Source: Mesorhizobium sangaii
Lineage (GTDB): Bacteria > Pseudomonadota > Alphaproteobacteria > Rhizobiales > Rhizobiaceae
Direction: 5' to 3'
Length of the DNA: 64,000 nt
Assembly (NCBI RefSeq): GCF_014207355.1
Contig: NZ_JACHEF010000001.1
Coordinates: forward strand, 1,741,605-1,805,604
Shown here: positions 27,657 through 37,671 of the stretch, piece after piece
Numbering within the stretch: position 1 is the stretch's first letter
Layout: each line of letters starts with the position of its first letter
Translations under genes and position numbers: made by a program
The notes under the pieces: model-generated
What the model was told of the DNA's origin: nothing
The model's database searches: none
What the model saw: only the letters and a program-made list of their open reading frames with translations

Positions 27657-28562
27657 TTATGCTTTGGCGCGATGTTCGCCGAGGATCGCGGAACAGGCCG
27701 CACGGATTTGCTCGCGCATCATCTCATCGGCCCGCGAAAGTGGCCGTGTGCGCGAGGTCAGCAGCGCGATCGGAAATTCCGGCCCATTTGCAAGCGGCCT
27801 GACGGCAAGCCCGGCAAACTGGTGCCAGGGCAGCAACGCATCGACGAGGCCGATACCCAGACCGGCCTGGACGAAGCCGATAGCGGAGATGGACACGTCG
27901 ATCTCGAGCGACGGCGAAAGCGCCACACCCTGCGCGCGGGCCGCATGGGCCAGTTCGTCGGCGGGACGGGTGTTTCCGCGATAGGATATCAACTCTTCCC
28001 CGGCGAGATCGGCGAGCGTCAGCTCGGCTTTCCCGGCTAACACATGCCCGGCGGGCAGCAGGCATGAAAAGCCGACGCTCCCGATAACCTCCGCCTCGAT
28101 ATCTGGAGGCAGACGGTCGTCCATGGCCACGCCGAGGCTGGCATCGCCGGCGCGCAGCATGTCGATGATGGCGGCGATCGGCGCCATATGGGAACGCAGC
28201 AAAATATCGGGATGCTGCGCCCGGAATCCGGTGAACGCACGAGGCAATATCGCCATGGCCGGCGGTGGCGAAGCCGCGACCCGGACCAGCCCAGTTCGAC
28301 CCAGACGTAGGTCGGTGGTCTTGCGGCGCAAGCCCTCGAGCCCCGCCGACAGCCTCTCGGCATCGGCGAAGATCTCCAGCGCCTCAGGGGTCGGCCGCAG
28401 CCGGCCCTTCACCCTCTCGAACAGCGTGAAGCCGAGTTCGTCCTCGGTGTGGAGCAGTATCTGGCTGAGCGCAGGCTGGGAGATGTTCAACATCCGCGCC
28501 GCGGCGGTCACGGTGCCCGCGCGCATGACGGCGATGAACACTTCGAGCTGCCGGGCCCGCAT
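27657..28562 (-). CDS. LysR-family transcriptional regulator
   Basis: A 301-residue LTTR. The N-terminal winged helix (RQLEVFIAVMRAGTVTAAARMLNISQPALSQ) is intact, followed by the periplasmic-binding-like effector domain. ATG 28562 gives the standard start four residues before the helix; the longer frame lacks homology. It lies upstream of and in the same direction as hyuA and is divergent from the DAO-type gene at 28679, so it probably controls one or both. A dyad in the 116-bp divergent region (28585-28605) is a candidate binding site. Confidence 0.86.
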   Translation of the reverse strand: MRARQLEVFIAVMRAGTVTAAARMLNISQPALSQILLHTEDELGFTLFERVKGRLRPTPEALEIFADAERLSAGLEGLRRKTTDLRLGRTGLVRVAASPPPAMAILPRAFTGFRAQHPDILLRSHMAPIAAIIDMLRAGDASLGVAMDDRLPPDIEAEVIGSVGFSCLLPAGHVLAGKAELTLADLAGEELISYRGNTRPADELAHAARAQGVALSPSLEIDVSISAIGFVQAGLGIGLVDALLPWHQFAGLAVRPLANGPEFPIALLTSRTRPLSRADEMMREQIRAACSAILGEHRAKA

Positions 28563-28584
28563 TGCCACTCCATAGGTAAAGCTT

Positions 28585-28605
28585 ATGGGTCTTGCCCAAA
28601 CCCAT
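28585..28605. promoter_or_regulatory. Candidate LysR operator in the divergent region
   Basis: ATGGGT (28585-28590) and ACCCAT (28600-28605) form a perfect inverted repeat separated by nine bases, with a further related half, ATAGGT, about seven bases to the left. It lies between the LysR start (28562) and the flavoprotein start (28679), where LTTR sites normally occur. Binding is inferred only. Confidence 0.45.
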
Positions 28606-28678
28606 CTTTGACGCAATGCCGGGGCGCAGACAAGATGGATACATCCAGGGATCAACTGCTCTGCGCTAAGGAACGACT

Positions 28679-29797
28679 ATGGATGTGATCGTGTTGGGCG
28701 GCGGCCTGATGGGGACGGCTTCGGCCTATTTCCTTGCCAGGCGCGGCGCACGCGTGACGCTTCTCGAGCGCAACCGGATCGGTACCGGAGCGACCGTTGC
28801 CTCCTTCGGCAACATCCGGCGCACGGGGCGTCATCCGTCTCAGCTTCCGTTGGCCCATCGCTCGCTCAAGCTGTGGGGCGAGGCCGAAAGAATGCTTGGC
28901 CGCGACGTGGAATTCCGCGCCACCGGTCATATCAGGTTGATCTTCGATGAAGGCGGTCTCGCCGACATGCGGGCCTATGCCGAGGCAGCGCGCCCTTGGG
29001 GGCTTGAACTGGAGGAACTCGGCCCGCGCGAGATTCGTGCCCGCTTTCCCGGCCTCGGTCCAGAAGCGATCGCGGCGTCGTTCTCGCCGCAAGATGGCAG
29101 CGGCAATCCACGGCTGATCGCACCTGCCTTTGCCGAGGCAGCCCGCAAGCTGGGCGCGGAAATCGTCGAGGGAGCTGAAGTCGGGAAGATCACCAGCACG
29201 GGCTCCGGTTTCCTTGTCGCCAGTTCAAAAGGTACATTCGCCGCCGGCTGCCTGCTCAACACCGCCGGAGCTTGGGGCGCGCGCATCGCCGCGCAGTTCG
29301 GCGAAGTGATCCCGCTCGACGCCTACGGCCCGCAGATGGGCGTGACCGAGCCGCTGCCGCATCGGATCCTGCCGGTGGTCGGCATCTGGACGCGCGACAA
29401 GGACTATGGCGCCTATCTGCGCCAGGTCGAGCGGGGCAACATCGTCTTCGGCGGCGCGGCCGAAAGGGTGGCGGTTAACCTGGATCCCGGCCATGCGACC
29501 GCCGATCCTATGCGCCTTCCCCTGCAATTGCGCGCCGTCGCGCGGCTGCTGCCGGCAATCGCGCAAGTCGCGATCATCCGTACATGGTCCGGCTGCGAGG
29601 GCTATGTGCGCGACATGCTGCCGGTCATGGGGCGCTCGGCGACGACGCCAGGCCTGTTCCACGCCTTCGGCTTCAGCGGACATGGCTTCCAGCTCGGCCC
29701 GGGTGTGGGCGACGCCATGGCCGAACTCATCATGACCGACTGTTGCGAAACACTGCTGGACGATTTCAGGGTCGATCGCTTCGCCCGCGCAGCCTAA
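28679..29797 (+). CDS. DAO-family FAD-dependent oxidoreductase (OoxB/HcnC-like catalytic type)
   Basis: A 372-residue flavoprotein. VIVLGGGLMGTASAYFLARRG at the extreme N-terminus binds FAD; the adenine-contact Glu is in LLERNRIG, and SFGNIRRTGRHPSQ resembles the GNxRRQGR segment of opine oxidase B and HcnC subunits. The C-terminal GFSGHGFQLGPGVGDA is the second FAD contact. It would oxidise an opine, sarcosine-like or D-amino acid substrate. It is divergent from LysR and could pair with the [2Fe-2S] and FAD subunits encoded at 21791-23502, whose operon lacks a catalytic subunit. Confidence 0.82.
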   Translation: MDVIVLGGGLMGTASAYFLARRGARVTLLERNRIGTGATVASFGNIRRTGRHPSQLPLAHRSLKLWGEAERMLGRDVEFRATGHIRLIFDEGGLADMRAYAEAARPWGLELEELGPREIRARFPGLGPEAIAASFSPQDGSGNPRLIAPAFAEAARKLGAEIVEGAEVGKITSTGSGFLVASSKGTFAAGCLLNTAGAWGARIAAQFGEVIPLDAYGPQMGVTEPLPHRILPVVGIWTRDKDYGAYLRQVERGNIVFGGAAERVAVNLDPGHATADPMRLPLQLRAVARLLPAIAQVAIIRTWSGCEGYVRDMLPVMGRSATTPGLFHAFGFSGHGFQLGPGVGDAMAELIMTDCCETLLDDFRVDRFARAA

Positions 29798-29990
29798 AGA
29801 GCAGCAAAGGACAGAGGCGTGGTGAGCTTTGGCGGCAGACGGGATCGCACCGCGCTGTGATCAAACTTGTCATATATGCGATCGTGCTGCCACTTTCCCG
29901 CGCGAACGCCGGCTCCCCCGCTGATGCTTTTGGCTGTCAACCCAGCGCCGCGCCCTGTTTTTGTATCACAATAGGTAGCACTGATGGCGT

Positions 29991-30302
29991 TTGTCTGACT
30001 CCGGTGACCGCCCAAGCCACCCCCACCCGCGTGGGCTACAGGTCATGAGCGTCGAAACAGAAAATGGCGCGGTCGTTATCGCCTCCGATGCTGCCCATTT
30101 CTATGCCAATATGGAGCGCGAGAAGCCCTTTCCGGTCTTCGATCCGCTGAGCGATGTGATTTTCGGGGTGGAACGGATGAAGCAGCTTGCCAGTTCGCCC
30201 ACTCACATCGTGCCAGGGCACGATCCGCTGGTGCTCAAGCGCTTTGCGCCCAGCCGCCAGGATGTCGAGGATATTGTGACCCTTGCCCACCCGTTGAGCT
30301 GA
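29991..30302 (+). pseudogene. 3' remnant of an MBL-fold (AHL lactonase AttM/AiiB-like) hydrolase
   Basis: The frame encodes only the C-terminal third of a metallo-beta-lactamase-fold protein. GLQVMSVETENGAVVIASDAAHFYANME and SSPTHIVPGHDPLV are the metal-ligand Asp and His regions of N-acyl homoserine lactonases. The N-terminal HxHxDH metal motif is missing, and the segment before GLQV does not extend the fold. TTG 29991 or ATG 30045 could start translation, but the product could not bind the usual two metals. I infer a truncated, inactive gene. The flanks (29798-29990 and 30303-30532) hold no gene I can support. Confidence 0.65.
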
Positions 30303-30532
30303 TCACATCGATGCCGTCGCGGTTGGATCCGGCGGCACATTCCGGCAGTCCACGACGACGCCAGGAATCTGTGCGGGCATGATCCTAATGATCGTTCGGC
30401 GAAGCGCCGAGATCGGCACGGTCACGACCTAAGGCGCTGCGATGAACGAGCGTGCGAGGCATGCGCCAATTCAACCTACCTCGGTCGGGACCCCAGCCGC
30501 TCTTGCCTTCGCAAAGTGCGTTGACGAAGTGT

Positions 30533-32335
30533 TCAAACGGGAACGCGATCTGACAAAAAGCGGCGCCAGCCGCCGAATGACGAGATGTCAGAAGCGCCTA
30601 GCAAGCCCACGGATTCCACCAAAAACCCTTTGGCGATGCTGCCGTCATCAAGTTCTACACTGCCAATGCCCAGAGGCGGCGGGATGGCGGCCACAAAGTG
30701 ACCGAAAGCGTCGGCAGGGAGCCGCCAGACCTCCACCTCGATCGCAGTGCCGCCGTTTCCGACACGGACCAGTCCCGGCTTGGGCGTGGCTTGGCCCGCG
30801 AGCTCATAAAGCTTGTATGAAGAGGCCGTCCTCATCGCCCGGCAGAACCGGGCACCAGCCTCCCTGAGCTGGCCATTGAGCGGCATTCCCGAGAGGTGAG
30901 CGCCGACCACCACCAATTCGATCGTGCCGTCTTCGGCCGATGCGCCGACAGGCTGCGCGCTCGGCTGCCGCCAGCCGGTCGCGCCGAGGGTGAGACCGCT
31001 CGCGGCATGGAGATCGCGCGCGACGGACGCCACAAGGCCGTCCAGTCCGGCGGCCGCAAGTAGCGTCACGCTCATCGGCAGGCCGTCATCGCGCGTGCCA
31101 GTCGGTACGGCAATGCCGCACATATCGAGCAGGTTGACGAAATTGGTGTAGGTGCCAAGCAGACTGTTGGTTTCGACCGGATCGGCGAGCACGGCGACGG
31201 TGGTGTAATGCGTCGGCGCGGTCGGCACGCAGAACAGGTCGACCGAGGCGATGACCGGGGTGAGCTTGGCCCGGTAGGCCTGCAAGGCATAGAGGCCGCG
31301 GAAGGCGTCCGCCGCCGACAGCTTCCTGGCGCCGCCGATGATCTTGCGCGTCACCGGATGCATGGCCGCCTCGTTGGCCTCCATAAAATCGGCTATCGCC
31401 GCATAGCGCTCGGCCACCCAGGCGCCCTCATAGAGCAGGTTAGCGGTGGCGTAGAAATCGCCGAACGGGATTTCGACCAGCCGGCAGCCGAGCCACGACA
31501 GCATGGCGAGCGAGGCCTCGAAGCCGGCCTGCATCGCCGCATCGCCGAAGAATTTCAGGTCGGCCTTTGCCGGGATGCCGACGCTCAGCACCGGCGGGCG
31601 TGCGGCGAGCGGCTGGACGGCGATGTCGCGCGAATAGGGATCGGCCGCATCGCGCGCTGCTGCGACGGAGAACACTGCATAGGCGTCGTCGACGGTCAGC
31701 GCGAACACCGACACGCAGTCGAGCGTGCGGCAGGCCGGCACGACGCCGCCCGTCGACAACGCACCGACGGTCGGCTTCAGCCCGACGATGTTGTTGAGGC
31801 CGGCGGGGATGCGGCCGGAGCCTGCCGTGTCGGTGCCGAGCGCGAAAGAGACGATGCCGCGCGCCGTCGCCACCGCCGACCCCGACGAGGAGCCGCCGGG
31901 CACCAGACTGGCATCGATGGCGTTCCTCGGGATCGGGTACGGTGTGCGCACGCCGACAAGGCCGGTGGCGAACTGATCCAGATTGGTCTTGCCGACCACC
32001 AGCGCGCCGGCAGCGTTGAGCCGGGCCACCACGGTGGCGTCCACCTGGGGCATGTAGGCATATTCGGCGCAGGCCGCAGTGGTCGGCATGCCGGCGACAT
32101 CGATGTTGTCCTTGACGGCGACGGGCACGCCCCACAGCGGCTTGGTTACCGGATCGAACGGCCCGAGCGCTTCGGCCGCGGCAAGCAGATCCGCCCTGGC
32201 GGCGAGATGGATGAAGATGCCCGGATCATCGGCGGTCTCGATGCGGGCGTAAATCGTCGCGATCACATCGCCAACGCCGACGCCGTCCCGATAGGCCGCG
32301 TGCAAACTGCCGATGTCGAAGCGGATCTCGCTCAT
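30533..32335 (-). CDS. atzF: Allophanate hydrolase
   Basis: A 600-residue amidase-signature enzyme that converts allophanate to ammonia and CO2. The Ser-cisSer-Lys triad is visible: Lys75 in PVAVKDNID, cis-Ser150 in PGGSSSGSAV and nucleophile Ser173 in TDTAGSGRIPAGLNN. The C-terminal 120-130 residues form the extra domain that distinguishes AtzF-type proteins from plain amidases. ATG 32335 overlaps the cupin stop (ATGA); the longer frame is not needed. It is the last gene of the biuret operon, where it would complete hydrolysis of the BiuH product. Confidence 0.88.
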   Translation of the reverse strand: MSEIRFDIGSLHAAYRDGVGVGDVIATIYARIETADDPGIFIHLAARADLLAAAEALGPFDPVTKPLWGVPVAVKDNIDVAGMPTTAACAEYAYMPQVDATVVARLNAAGALVVGKTNLDQFATGLVGVRTPYPIPRNAIDASLVPGGSSSGSAVATARGIVSFALGTDTAGSGRIPAGLNNIVGLKPTVGALSTGGVVPACRTLDCVSVFALTVDDAYAVFSVAAARDAADPYSRDIAVQPLAARPPVLSVGIPAKADLKFFGDAAMQAGFEASLAMLSWLGCRLVEIPFGDFYATANLLYEGAWVAERYAAIADFMEANEAAMHPVTRKIIGGARKLSAADAFRGLYALQAYRAKLTPVIASVDLFCVPTAPTHYTTVAVLADPVETNSLLGTYTNFVNLLDMCGIAVPTGTRDDGLPMSVTLLAAAGLDGLVASVARDLHAASGLTLGATGWRQPSAQPVGASAEDGTIELVVVGAHLSGMPLNGQLREAGARFCRAMRTASSYKLYELAGQATPKPGLVRVGNGGTAIEVEVWRLPADAFGHFVAAIPPPLGIGSVELDDGSIAKGFLVESVGLLGASDISSFGGWRRFLSDRVPV

Positions 32336-32682
32336 TTGGTCTGCCCCAGAATGATCACCGGCAGGTCCCATTGGATCAGCACGACGCAGCCCCCCTTCGT
32401 CCACACCGAATGCTCGGTCCCGACCGGGTTCAAGACTACGCTGCCGGCCGGATAATCGCCATTCTCGTCGCTTTGCGTCCCCTCGAGCACGACGATGGTC
32501 TCCAGCCCGACATGGCGGTGGCGCGGCACGCGAGCGCCGGGCAGGTATTTCAGGATCGCGACCGACGGCTCGACCGGCCCGCCCTTCAGCAGCCAGTGCA
32601 CGCTGATGCCGTCGCGGAAATGTTCGTACGCCAGATCACGCCAGCCGCCGTCGAGCAGGCCGGCAAAGGCAAGATTAGGCAT
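32332..32682 (-). CDS. Cupin-domain protein of the biuret operon
   Basis: A 116-residue single cupin. Metal-binding residues are seen in [18 protein letters not shown] (His pair and Glu), and the second motif is [19 protein letters not shown]. ChrR/anti-sigma-like or small-molecule-binding cupins look similar; no reaction can be assigned. ATG 32682 has GAGGG about eight bases upstream within the previous gene; it overlaps that gene by eight bases and overlaps atzF by four. The full coupling implies a role in the same pathway, perhaps as a metal-dependent enzyme or ligand sensor. Confidence 0.75.
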   Translation of the reverse strand: MPNLAFAGLLDGGWRDLAYEHFRDGISVHWLLKGGPVEPSVAILKYLPGARVPRHRHVGLETIVVLEGTQSDENGDYPAGSVVLNPVGTEHSVWTKGGCVVLIQWDLPVIILGQTK

Positions 32683-33343
32683 TGGCAATTCCCTCGAGCA
32701 CCTGGTCGGTCGTCGCCGTCCAGCCGACGATGGCGCCCTGCGCCCTGATCATGGCGATCGCCGCCGTCTTGAACTCGGGAAAGTAGCTTTCCGTCGCGTC
32801 CTCGGCGAGCAGGCACTCATAGCCGCGATCGTTGGCCTCGCGCATCGTCGTCTGCACGCAGACTTCGGTGGTGACGCCGGCAAAGACCAGCTGCTCGGCG
32901 CCGAGCCTTTTCAGGTCTTCGCCGAAAGAGGTGGCATAGAAGGCGCCCTTGCCCGGCTTCTCGATGACGATCTCGCCGGGCAGTGGCGCGAGTTCGTCGA
33001 GGATCGCTGTGCCCGGCTCGCCAACGATCAGCACGCGGCCCATCGGCCCAACATCGCCGATGCGGATCGACGGATTGCCGCGGCTGCGTTTAGACGGCGG
33101 CAGGTCGGACAGGTCGGCCCGGTGGCACTCCATCGTGTGGATCACCGGTAGGCCGGCGGCACGGAACCCCTCGATCAGCCGCTTCACCGTCGGCACGATC
33201 GCTGTCACCCGGCTGACATCGTTGCCGAGGCTGGCGCCGAAGCCACCAGGCTCGGCGAAGTCGCGCTGCATATCGATGACGACCAGCGCCATGGTCCGCG
33301 GCTTGAAGGCGAACGGAAATGGCTGCGCTGCGATTTCCGCCAT
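32675..33343 (-). CDS. Isochorismatase-family cysteine hydrolase (candidate triuret hydrolase)
   Basis: A 222-residue cysteine hydrolase with a complete triad: Asp24 in VVIDMQRDF, Lys129 in IEKPGKGAF and Cys162 in [19 protein letters not shown]. It is related to, but clearly different from, the BiuH-like protein at 34882-35583. A triuret hydrolase (TrtA) of this family is known to act next to BiuH in some bacteria, converting triuret to biuret; that is an attractive but unproven assignment. N-carbamoyl-amino acid hydrolysis is an alternative. The start forms TAATG with the ATPase stop. Confidence 0.8.
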   Translation of the reverse strand: MAEIAAQPFPFAFKPRTMALVVIDMQRDFAEPGGFGASLGNDVSRVTAIVPTVKRLIEGFRAAGLPVIHTMECHRADLSDLPPSKRSRGNPSIRIGDVGPMGRVLIVGEPGTAILDELAPLPGEIVIEKPGKGAFYATSFGEDLKRLGAEQLVFAGVTTEVCVQTTMREANDRGYECLLAEDATESYFPEFKTAAIAMIRAQGAIVGWTATTDQVLEGIANA

Positions 33344-34872
33344 TAGTGATGTCCCGCCATATGCTCGCCGATGGTTTGGACGCTGGCCTGCGCGATCGAC
33401 GTTTCGTAGACCAGCGCGCCGTCGGACATGACGAAGATGCGGTCCGAGAGCTCGAGCAGTTCGTCTAGATCCTCCGACATCAGAAGCACTGCGGCACCCG
33501 CATTGCGCGCCTTCATGATGCGGGCGCGGATTTCGGCCACGGCCGAGAAGTCGAGGCCGAAGCACGGGTTGGAGACGATCAGCAGGTCGACCTCGCCGGT
33601 TAGCTCGCGGGCAAGCACGGCACGCTGCACATTGCCGCCCGACAGCGAGGCGATCGGCGAGGCAAGCGATGCGGTCTTGACCTTGAACTGCTCGACCAGC
33701 CTGGCACTGAAGGCCCTGATGGCGCTGGCACTGATCCAGCTCACCGGTTTGCCGTTGCTGTCAATGTCGAAGGTGCGGAAGGAGATGTTCTCGGCCACCG
33801 TCATCTTCGGCGCACAGGCGTTCTTCAGCGGCTCCTCCGGGATGAGGCGGACGTTGAGCGCACGCGCCTCGGCGCGCGTCGCCGCATAGGTGGAGCCGCG
33901 CACCAGCACCTCCCCAGCGTCGCGCGGCCGCTGGCCGGCCAGCACTTCCAGAAACTCCTTCTGGCCATTGCCGGAAATGCCGGCGATGCCGACGATCTCG
34001 CCCGAATGCACGCCGAGATCCTCGATGCGGATCGACTTCAGCCCGGTTCGATCCGGCGCCTTCAGCGATTTGACCTTGAGCACGATCTCGGCATCGGGTT
34101 TCGGTGCGGCGCGGCTGTCGAGTGCCGCGATCGGCTGGTCGCCGATCATCATCGCCGCCATCGCCTTGTGATCGAGGTCGGCGACGCGGCCGGTTCCCGT
34201 CAGCTTGCCCTTGCGCAGCACGCTGACATCATCGGCGAAGGCAGTGACCTCATGGAATTTGTGCGAGATCATCAGCACGGTGAGGTCGCCCGCCTTGGTC
34301 ATACCGCGCACCAGCCCCAGGACCTCCTGGGCTTCGCCAGGCGTCAGCACCGAGGTCGGCTCGTCCAGCACCAGGAAGGAGCGGCCGAGATAGAGCTGCT
34401 TGACGATTTCGAGCTTCTGCTTCTCGCCGGCGGCGAGCTCGGCCACCTTGACGTCAAGTGGCAGCTTGAACGGCATGCGCTCCATGAACACGGCAAGCTC
34501 GCCGCGCTCCTTGCGCCAGTCGATGATGCCGGGCACCTTTTCGCGCGAGATAACGAGGTTCTCCGCGCCCGTCAGCGAGGGCACCAGCGTGAAATGCTGG
34601 TAGACCATGCCGAGCCCAAGTGCCGAGGCATCGCGCGGGCTGGCGATCGCCACCTCCCGGCCATCGACGAGGATGTCGCCGGAGGTCGGGTGATAAAAAC
34701 CCATCATGCATTTGACCAGCGTCGACTTGCCGGCGCCGTTCTCGCCGAGCAGTGCGTGGAAGGAGCCGGTCGGCACCTTGATGGAGACGTCGCCCAGCGC
34801 CGTGAAGGCGCCGAAACGCATGGTCATGCCGATGGTCTCGACGCCGACGGCTTTTCTGCTGCCCTCATGCAT
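33343..34872 (-). CDS. ABC transporter double ATPase of the BMP/nucleoside-type importer
   Basis: A 509-residue protein with two ABC domains. The first has Walker [10 protein letters not shown] (residues 43-51), [15 protein letters not shown] as signature and Walker [10 protein letters not shown]. The second has the reduced loop GISGNGQKE, signature [10 protein letters not shown], and VSNPCFGLD where a Walker B acidic residue would be, so it probably does not hydrolyse ATP. This asymmetry is usual for RbsA/YufO-type proteins. It energises the permeases at 35598 and 36524. It sits between the two hydrolase genes, an unusual interleaving of transport and enzyme genes. Confidence 0.86.
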   Translation of the reverse strand: MHEGSRKAVGVETIGMTMRFGAFTALGDVSIKVPTGSFHALLGENGAGKSTLVKCMMGFYHPTSGDILVDGREVAIASPRDASALGLGMVYQHFTLVPSLTGAENLVISREKVPGIIDWRKERGELAVFMERMPFKLPLDVKVAELAAGEKQKLEIVKQLYLGRSFLVLDEPTSVLTPGEAQEVLGLVRGMTKAGDLTVLMISHKFHEVTAFADDVSVLRKGKLTGTGRVADLDHKAMAAMMIGDQPIAALDSRAAPKPDAEIVLKVKSLKAPDRTGLKSIRIEDLGVHSGEIVGIAGISGNGQKEFLEVLAGQRPRDAGEVLVRGSTYAATRAEARALNVRLIPEEPLKNACAPKMTVAENISFRTFDIDSNGKPVSWISASAIRAFSARLVEQFKVKTASLASPIASLSGGNVQRAVLARELTGEVDLLIVSNPCFGLDFSAVAEIRARIMKARNAGAAVLLMSEDLDELLELSDRIFVMSDGALVYETSIAQASVQTIGEHMAGHH

Positions 34873-34881
34873 GGTCGAACC

Positions 34882-35583
34882 TCACGGCAATTGGGCGACG
34901 AAGGACGCCGAGCTCGACACCGCGCCGAAGACGCCGCCCTGCATCTTGATCATCTTGATGGCCGCCAGATGGTTGCCGTAGTCGGTCGCCCCGCAGCAAT
35001 CCTCCAGCATCACGCATTCGAAGCCGCGGTCGTTGGCCTCGCGCATGGTGGTGTGCACGCAGACGTCGGTGGTGATGCCTGTGAGCACGATGTTTTCGAT
35101 GCCGCGCTGGTTGAGGATCAGCTCGAGGTCGGTGGCGCAGAACGAACCCTTGCCGGGCTTGTCGATGATCGGCTCGCCTTCGGCCGGATAGAGGTCGGGG
35201 ATGATGTCCCAGCCCGGCTCGCCGCGCACCAGGATGCGCCCACAAGGGCCGGGGTCGCCGATGCCGGCATTGATGCGGCGCGAGCGCCAGCGCTTGTTGG
35301 CCGGCAGGTCGGCGAGATCGGGCCGGTGGCCCTCGCGTGTGTGGATGATGGTGTAGCCTTTCGCGCGCATGGCCGACAGCACAGACTTGATCGGCTCGAT
35401 GGGCGCGCGCACCAGCGACAGGTCGTAGCCCATATGGTCGACATAGCCGCCCGGTCCGCAGAAATCGGTCTGCATGTCGATGATGATCAACGCCGTGTTG
35501 TCGGGGCGAAGTTCGCCATTGTAGGGCCATGGATACGGGTCGGCGTCGATATAGCGCTGGGTGATTTCGGCTCTGGCGTTCAT
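34882..35583 (-). CDS. biuH: Biuret amidohydrolase
   Basis: A 233-residue isochorismatase-family hydrolase that cleaves biuret to allophanate and ammonia. With ATG 35583 the triad falls at Asp36 (IIIDMQTDF), Lys142 ([10 protein letters not shown]) and Cys175 (TTDVCVHTT), the numbering I recall for the rhizobial enzyme; [14 protein letters not shown] and [17 protein letters not shown] are near-identical to it from memory. GGAG lies eight bases before this ATG; ATG 35601, overlapping the permease stop, would add six residues. It is in an operon with a BMP-type importer and allophanate hydrolase, which supports the name. Confidence 0.9.
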   Translation of the reverse strand: MNARAEITQRYIDADPYPWPYNGELRPDNTALIIIDMQTDFCGPGGYVDHMGYDLSLVRAPIEPIKSVLSAMRAKGYTIIHTREGHRPDLADLPANKRWRSRRINAGIGDPGPCGRILVRGEPGWDIIPDLYPAEGEPIIDKPGKGSFCATDLELILNQRGIENIVLTGITTDVCVHTTMREANDRGFECVMLEDCCGATDYGNHLAAIKMIKMQGGVFGAVSSSASFVAQLP

Positions 35584-35597
35584 GGCAAAAACTCCAG

Positions 35598-36524
35598 TCA
35601 TTTGGTGATCGACAATTCGCCTGGCGCCCCGGCAAGCGAACGGGTCGGCGACGAGGTGGCGATCATGATGATTAAGGTGAGGATGTAGGGAGCGGCGTAG
35701 AACAGGTAGTAGCCTTGCGTGACGCCGACCGACTGCAGCGCCGGTCCGAGCGCTCCGGCGCCGCCGAACAGAAGGGCGGCGGCAAAGCAGCCGAGCGGAT
35801 TCCAGCGTGCGAAGATGACCAGAGCCACTGCCATCAGCCCCTGCCCCGACGAGATACGCTCGGTCCAGCTGCCGGGGTAGTAGAGCGACAGATAGGCGCC
35901 GCCGATGCCGGCCAGCGCGCCGCCGACGCCGGTGGCGAGGAGGCGCACTGTGTTCGGGTTGAGGCCCATGGCGCGCGCGGCGTCGGAACTGTCGCCGACG
36001 ACGCGCACGATGAGGCCGGCGCGGGTGTTGCGGAATGCCCACCACAGGACGAGCGAAAGTGCCGCCCCGATCAGGAACAGGACGTTGACGTCGAGTGCCG
36101 CCTGCACCTGCGGAATGTCGGACCAGGCGCCGAACGGAATGGCCGGAAGGTTGGGCGCCTTCGGCTTGATGAACGGCTTGCCGAAGAAGAAGGCGAGCCC
36201 CGAGCCGAACAGCATCAGCGCGATGCCGATGGCGATGTCGTTGACTTTCGGAAATTTGCAGATCCAGCCATGGAACAGGCCGAAGCAAAGGCCGGCGGCC
36301 GCGGCGGCCAGCAGGCCGAGCCACGGCGAGTTGGTCATGACCGCGACCGCATATGCGGTCATGGCGCCGAAGACGAGGGTGCCTTCGAGCCCCAGATTGA
36401 TGCGACCGGACCGCTCGGTGATGGCCTCGCCCAGAGAGACAAAGATGAAGGGCGTCGACACGCGGATGGCGCCGCCGAGGATGGCGAGCGGCACGCCCCA
36501 GAGGCCGATCTCGGTCGCGTCCAT
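35598..36524 (-). CDS. ABC transporter permease (BMP/nucleoside-type), second subunit
   Basis: A 308-residue, highly hydrophobic permease of the branched-chain/ribose superfamily, with about eight to ten helices. [14 protein letters not shown] and [25 protein letters not shown] are family motifs for the second permease of BMP-type importers. Its start forms TGATG with the stop of the first permease. It should import biuret or a related ureide through the inner membrane, given the enzymes in the operon; the family more usually carries nucleosides or purine-like compounds. Confidence 0.84.
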   Translation of the reverse strand: MDATEIGLWGVPLAILGGAIRVSTPFIFVSLGEAITERSGRINLGLEGTLVFGAMTAYAVAVMTNSPWLGLLAAAAAGLCFGLFHGWICKFPKVNDIAIGIALMLFGSGLAFFFGKPFIKPKAPNLPAIPFGAWSDIPQVQAALDVNVLFLIGAALSLVLWWAFRNTRAGLIVRVVGDSSDAARAMGLNPNTVRLLATGVGGALAGIGGAYLSLYYPGSWTERISSGQGLMAVALVIFARWNPLGCFAAALLFGGAGALGPALQSVGVTQGYYLFYAAPYILTLIIMIATSSPTRSLAGAPGELSITK

Positions 36525-37648
36525 CAGGAGGCCCTCTGCCACAAATCGGGATTGAAGGCCTTGAAGCGGCCGTACAAGGTTTCGCTGAACAGGATGACGA
36601 TGAACAGCATGCCTTGCAGCACAAGCACGGTGGCGTCGGGCAGGTCCATGCGACGCTGGATCAGCCCGCCGGACGCGTCGATGCCGCCAAGCAGGATGGC
36701 GACCGGGATGATGGCCAACGGGTTGTGGCGGGCGAGGAAGGCGACGAGGATGCCGGTGTAGCCATAACCGGCGGCGAGCGAAGCGTTGGCGCTGCCCTGG
36801 ACGGCGGCGACTTCCAACATGCCGGCCAGCCCGGCAAAGCCGCCCGCAAGCGTGGTAAAGCCGACGATGAGCGGCCCGACCGCCAGGCCCTGAACCTGCG
36901 CTGCCCTGACATTGCCGCCGGCGATGCGGGCGGCAAAGCCCCAGCGGGTCTTTTCGATCAGCACCCACGAGAGAACGCAGGCGACGACGCCGACGGCAAG
37001 CCCCCAATGCACCTCCATGCCCGGAATGTTGCCGATGCGGTAGATGTCCGCCAGTGGCTGCGTCGACGGCTTGTTGAGCGAGGCCGGGTCGCGCAGCGGC
37101 CCTTCGACCAGCTGGTTCATCAGGGCGATGGCGATGTAGGCCATCAGCAGGCTGGAGATCGTTTCGTTGACGGCCCGGTAGTGGCGGAGCGCGCCGACGG
37201 CACCTATCCAGATGCCGCCGGCGGCCATGCCCGCCACGCCCATGGCAAGAATGACGATTGATGATGGCGCGCCGCTTAGCGCCACGCCGGTGGCGGCGGC
37301 GGCGACGCCGCCGAGAACGATGGCGCCCTCGCCGCCGATGACGACGAGGCCGAGCCGCGCCGGCAGCGCCACGCAGAGCGCCGCAAGCAGCAAGGGTGCT
37401 CCTCGCGACAGCGAGTTCTGGATCGAGAACCACGAGCCGAAGCCGCCGCGCCACATGGTTTCATAGAGCTGGACCGGCGACTTGCCGACCAACGCAATGA
37501 ACAGGCTGAACAGGACCATGCCGACGACCAGCGCCGCGAGCGGAATCACGAAAGCTTCCGCCCGCCTGGCGATCCATTCGAGCGCCGCCGGATATCCCCT
37601 AGCGCCGAGCATGGCCGGCGCCTCCGCACTGCTGACCGTATCCGTCAT
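36524..37648 (-). CDS. ABC transporter permease (BMP/nucleoside-type), first subunit
   Basis: A 374-residue membrane protein. A first helix near residues 35-55 is followed by the [21 protein letters not shown] segment and [14 protein letters not shown], typical of the longer permease of BMP-type systems; [14 protein letters not shown] is the conserved motif of the central helices. ATG 37648 lies 23 bp after the binding-protein stop. It pairs with the 35598-36524 subunit and the asymmetric ATPase. Confidence 0.84.
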   Translation of the reverse strand: MTDTVSSAEAPAMLGARGYPAALEWIARRAEAFVIPLAALVVGMVLFSLFIALVGKSPVQLYETMWRGGFGSWFSIQNSLSRGAPLLLAALCVALPARLGLVVIGGEGAIVLGGVAAAATGVALSGAPSSIVILAMGVAGMAAGGIWIGAVGALRHYRAVNETISSLLMAYIAIALMNQLVEGPLRDPASLNKPSTQPLADIYRIGNIPGMEVHWGLAVGVVACVLSWVLIEKTRWGFAARIAGGNVRAAQVQGLAVGPLIVGFTTLAGGFAGLAGMLEVAAVQGSANASLAAGYGYTGILVAFLARHNPLAIIPVAILLGGIDASGGLIQRRMDLPDATVLVLQGMLFIVILFSETLYGRFKAFNPDLWQRAS

Positions 37649-37671
37649 GGTCGCCGTCTCCGCGCTCAGCT

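Noticed and set aside
25489..35583. Creatinine pathway built from HyuAB, an isochorismatase-family N-carbamoylsarcosine hydrolase and a sarcosine oxidase
   Set aside because: The family members are present, but the isochorismatases belong to the biuret operon, one with the BiuH triad and flanking motifs, and no creatinine deaminase is seen. Kept only as an alternative for the hyu operon substrate.
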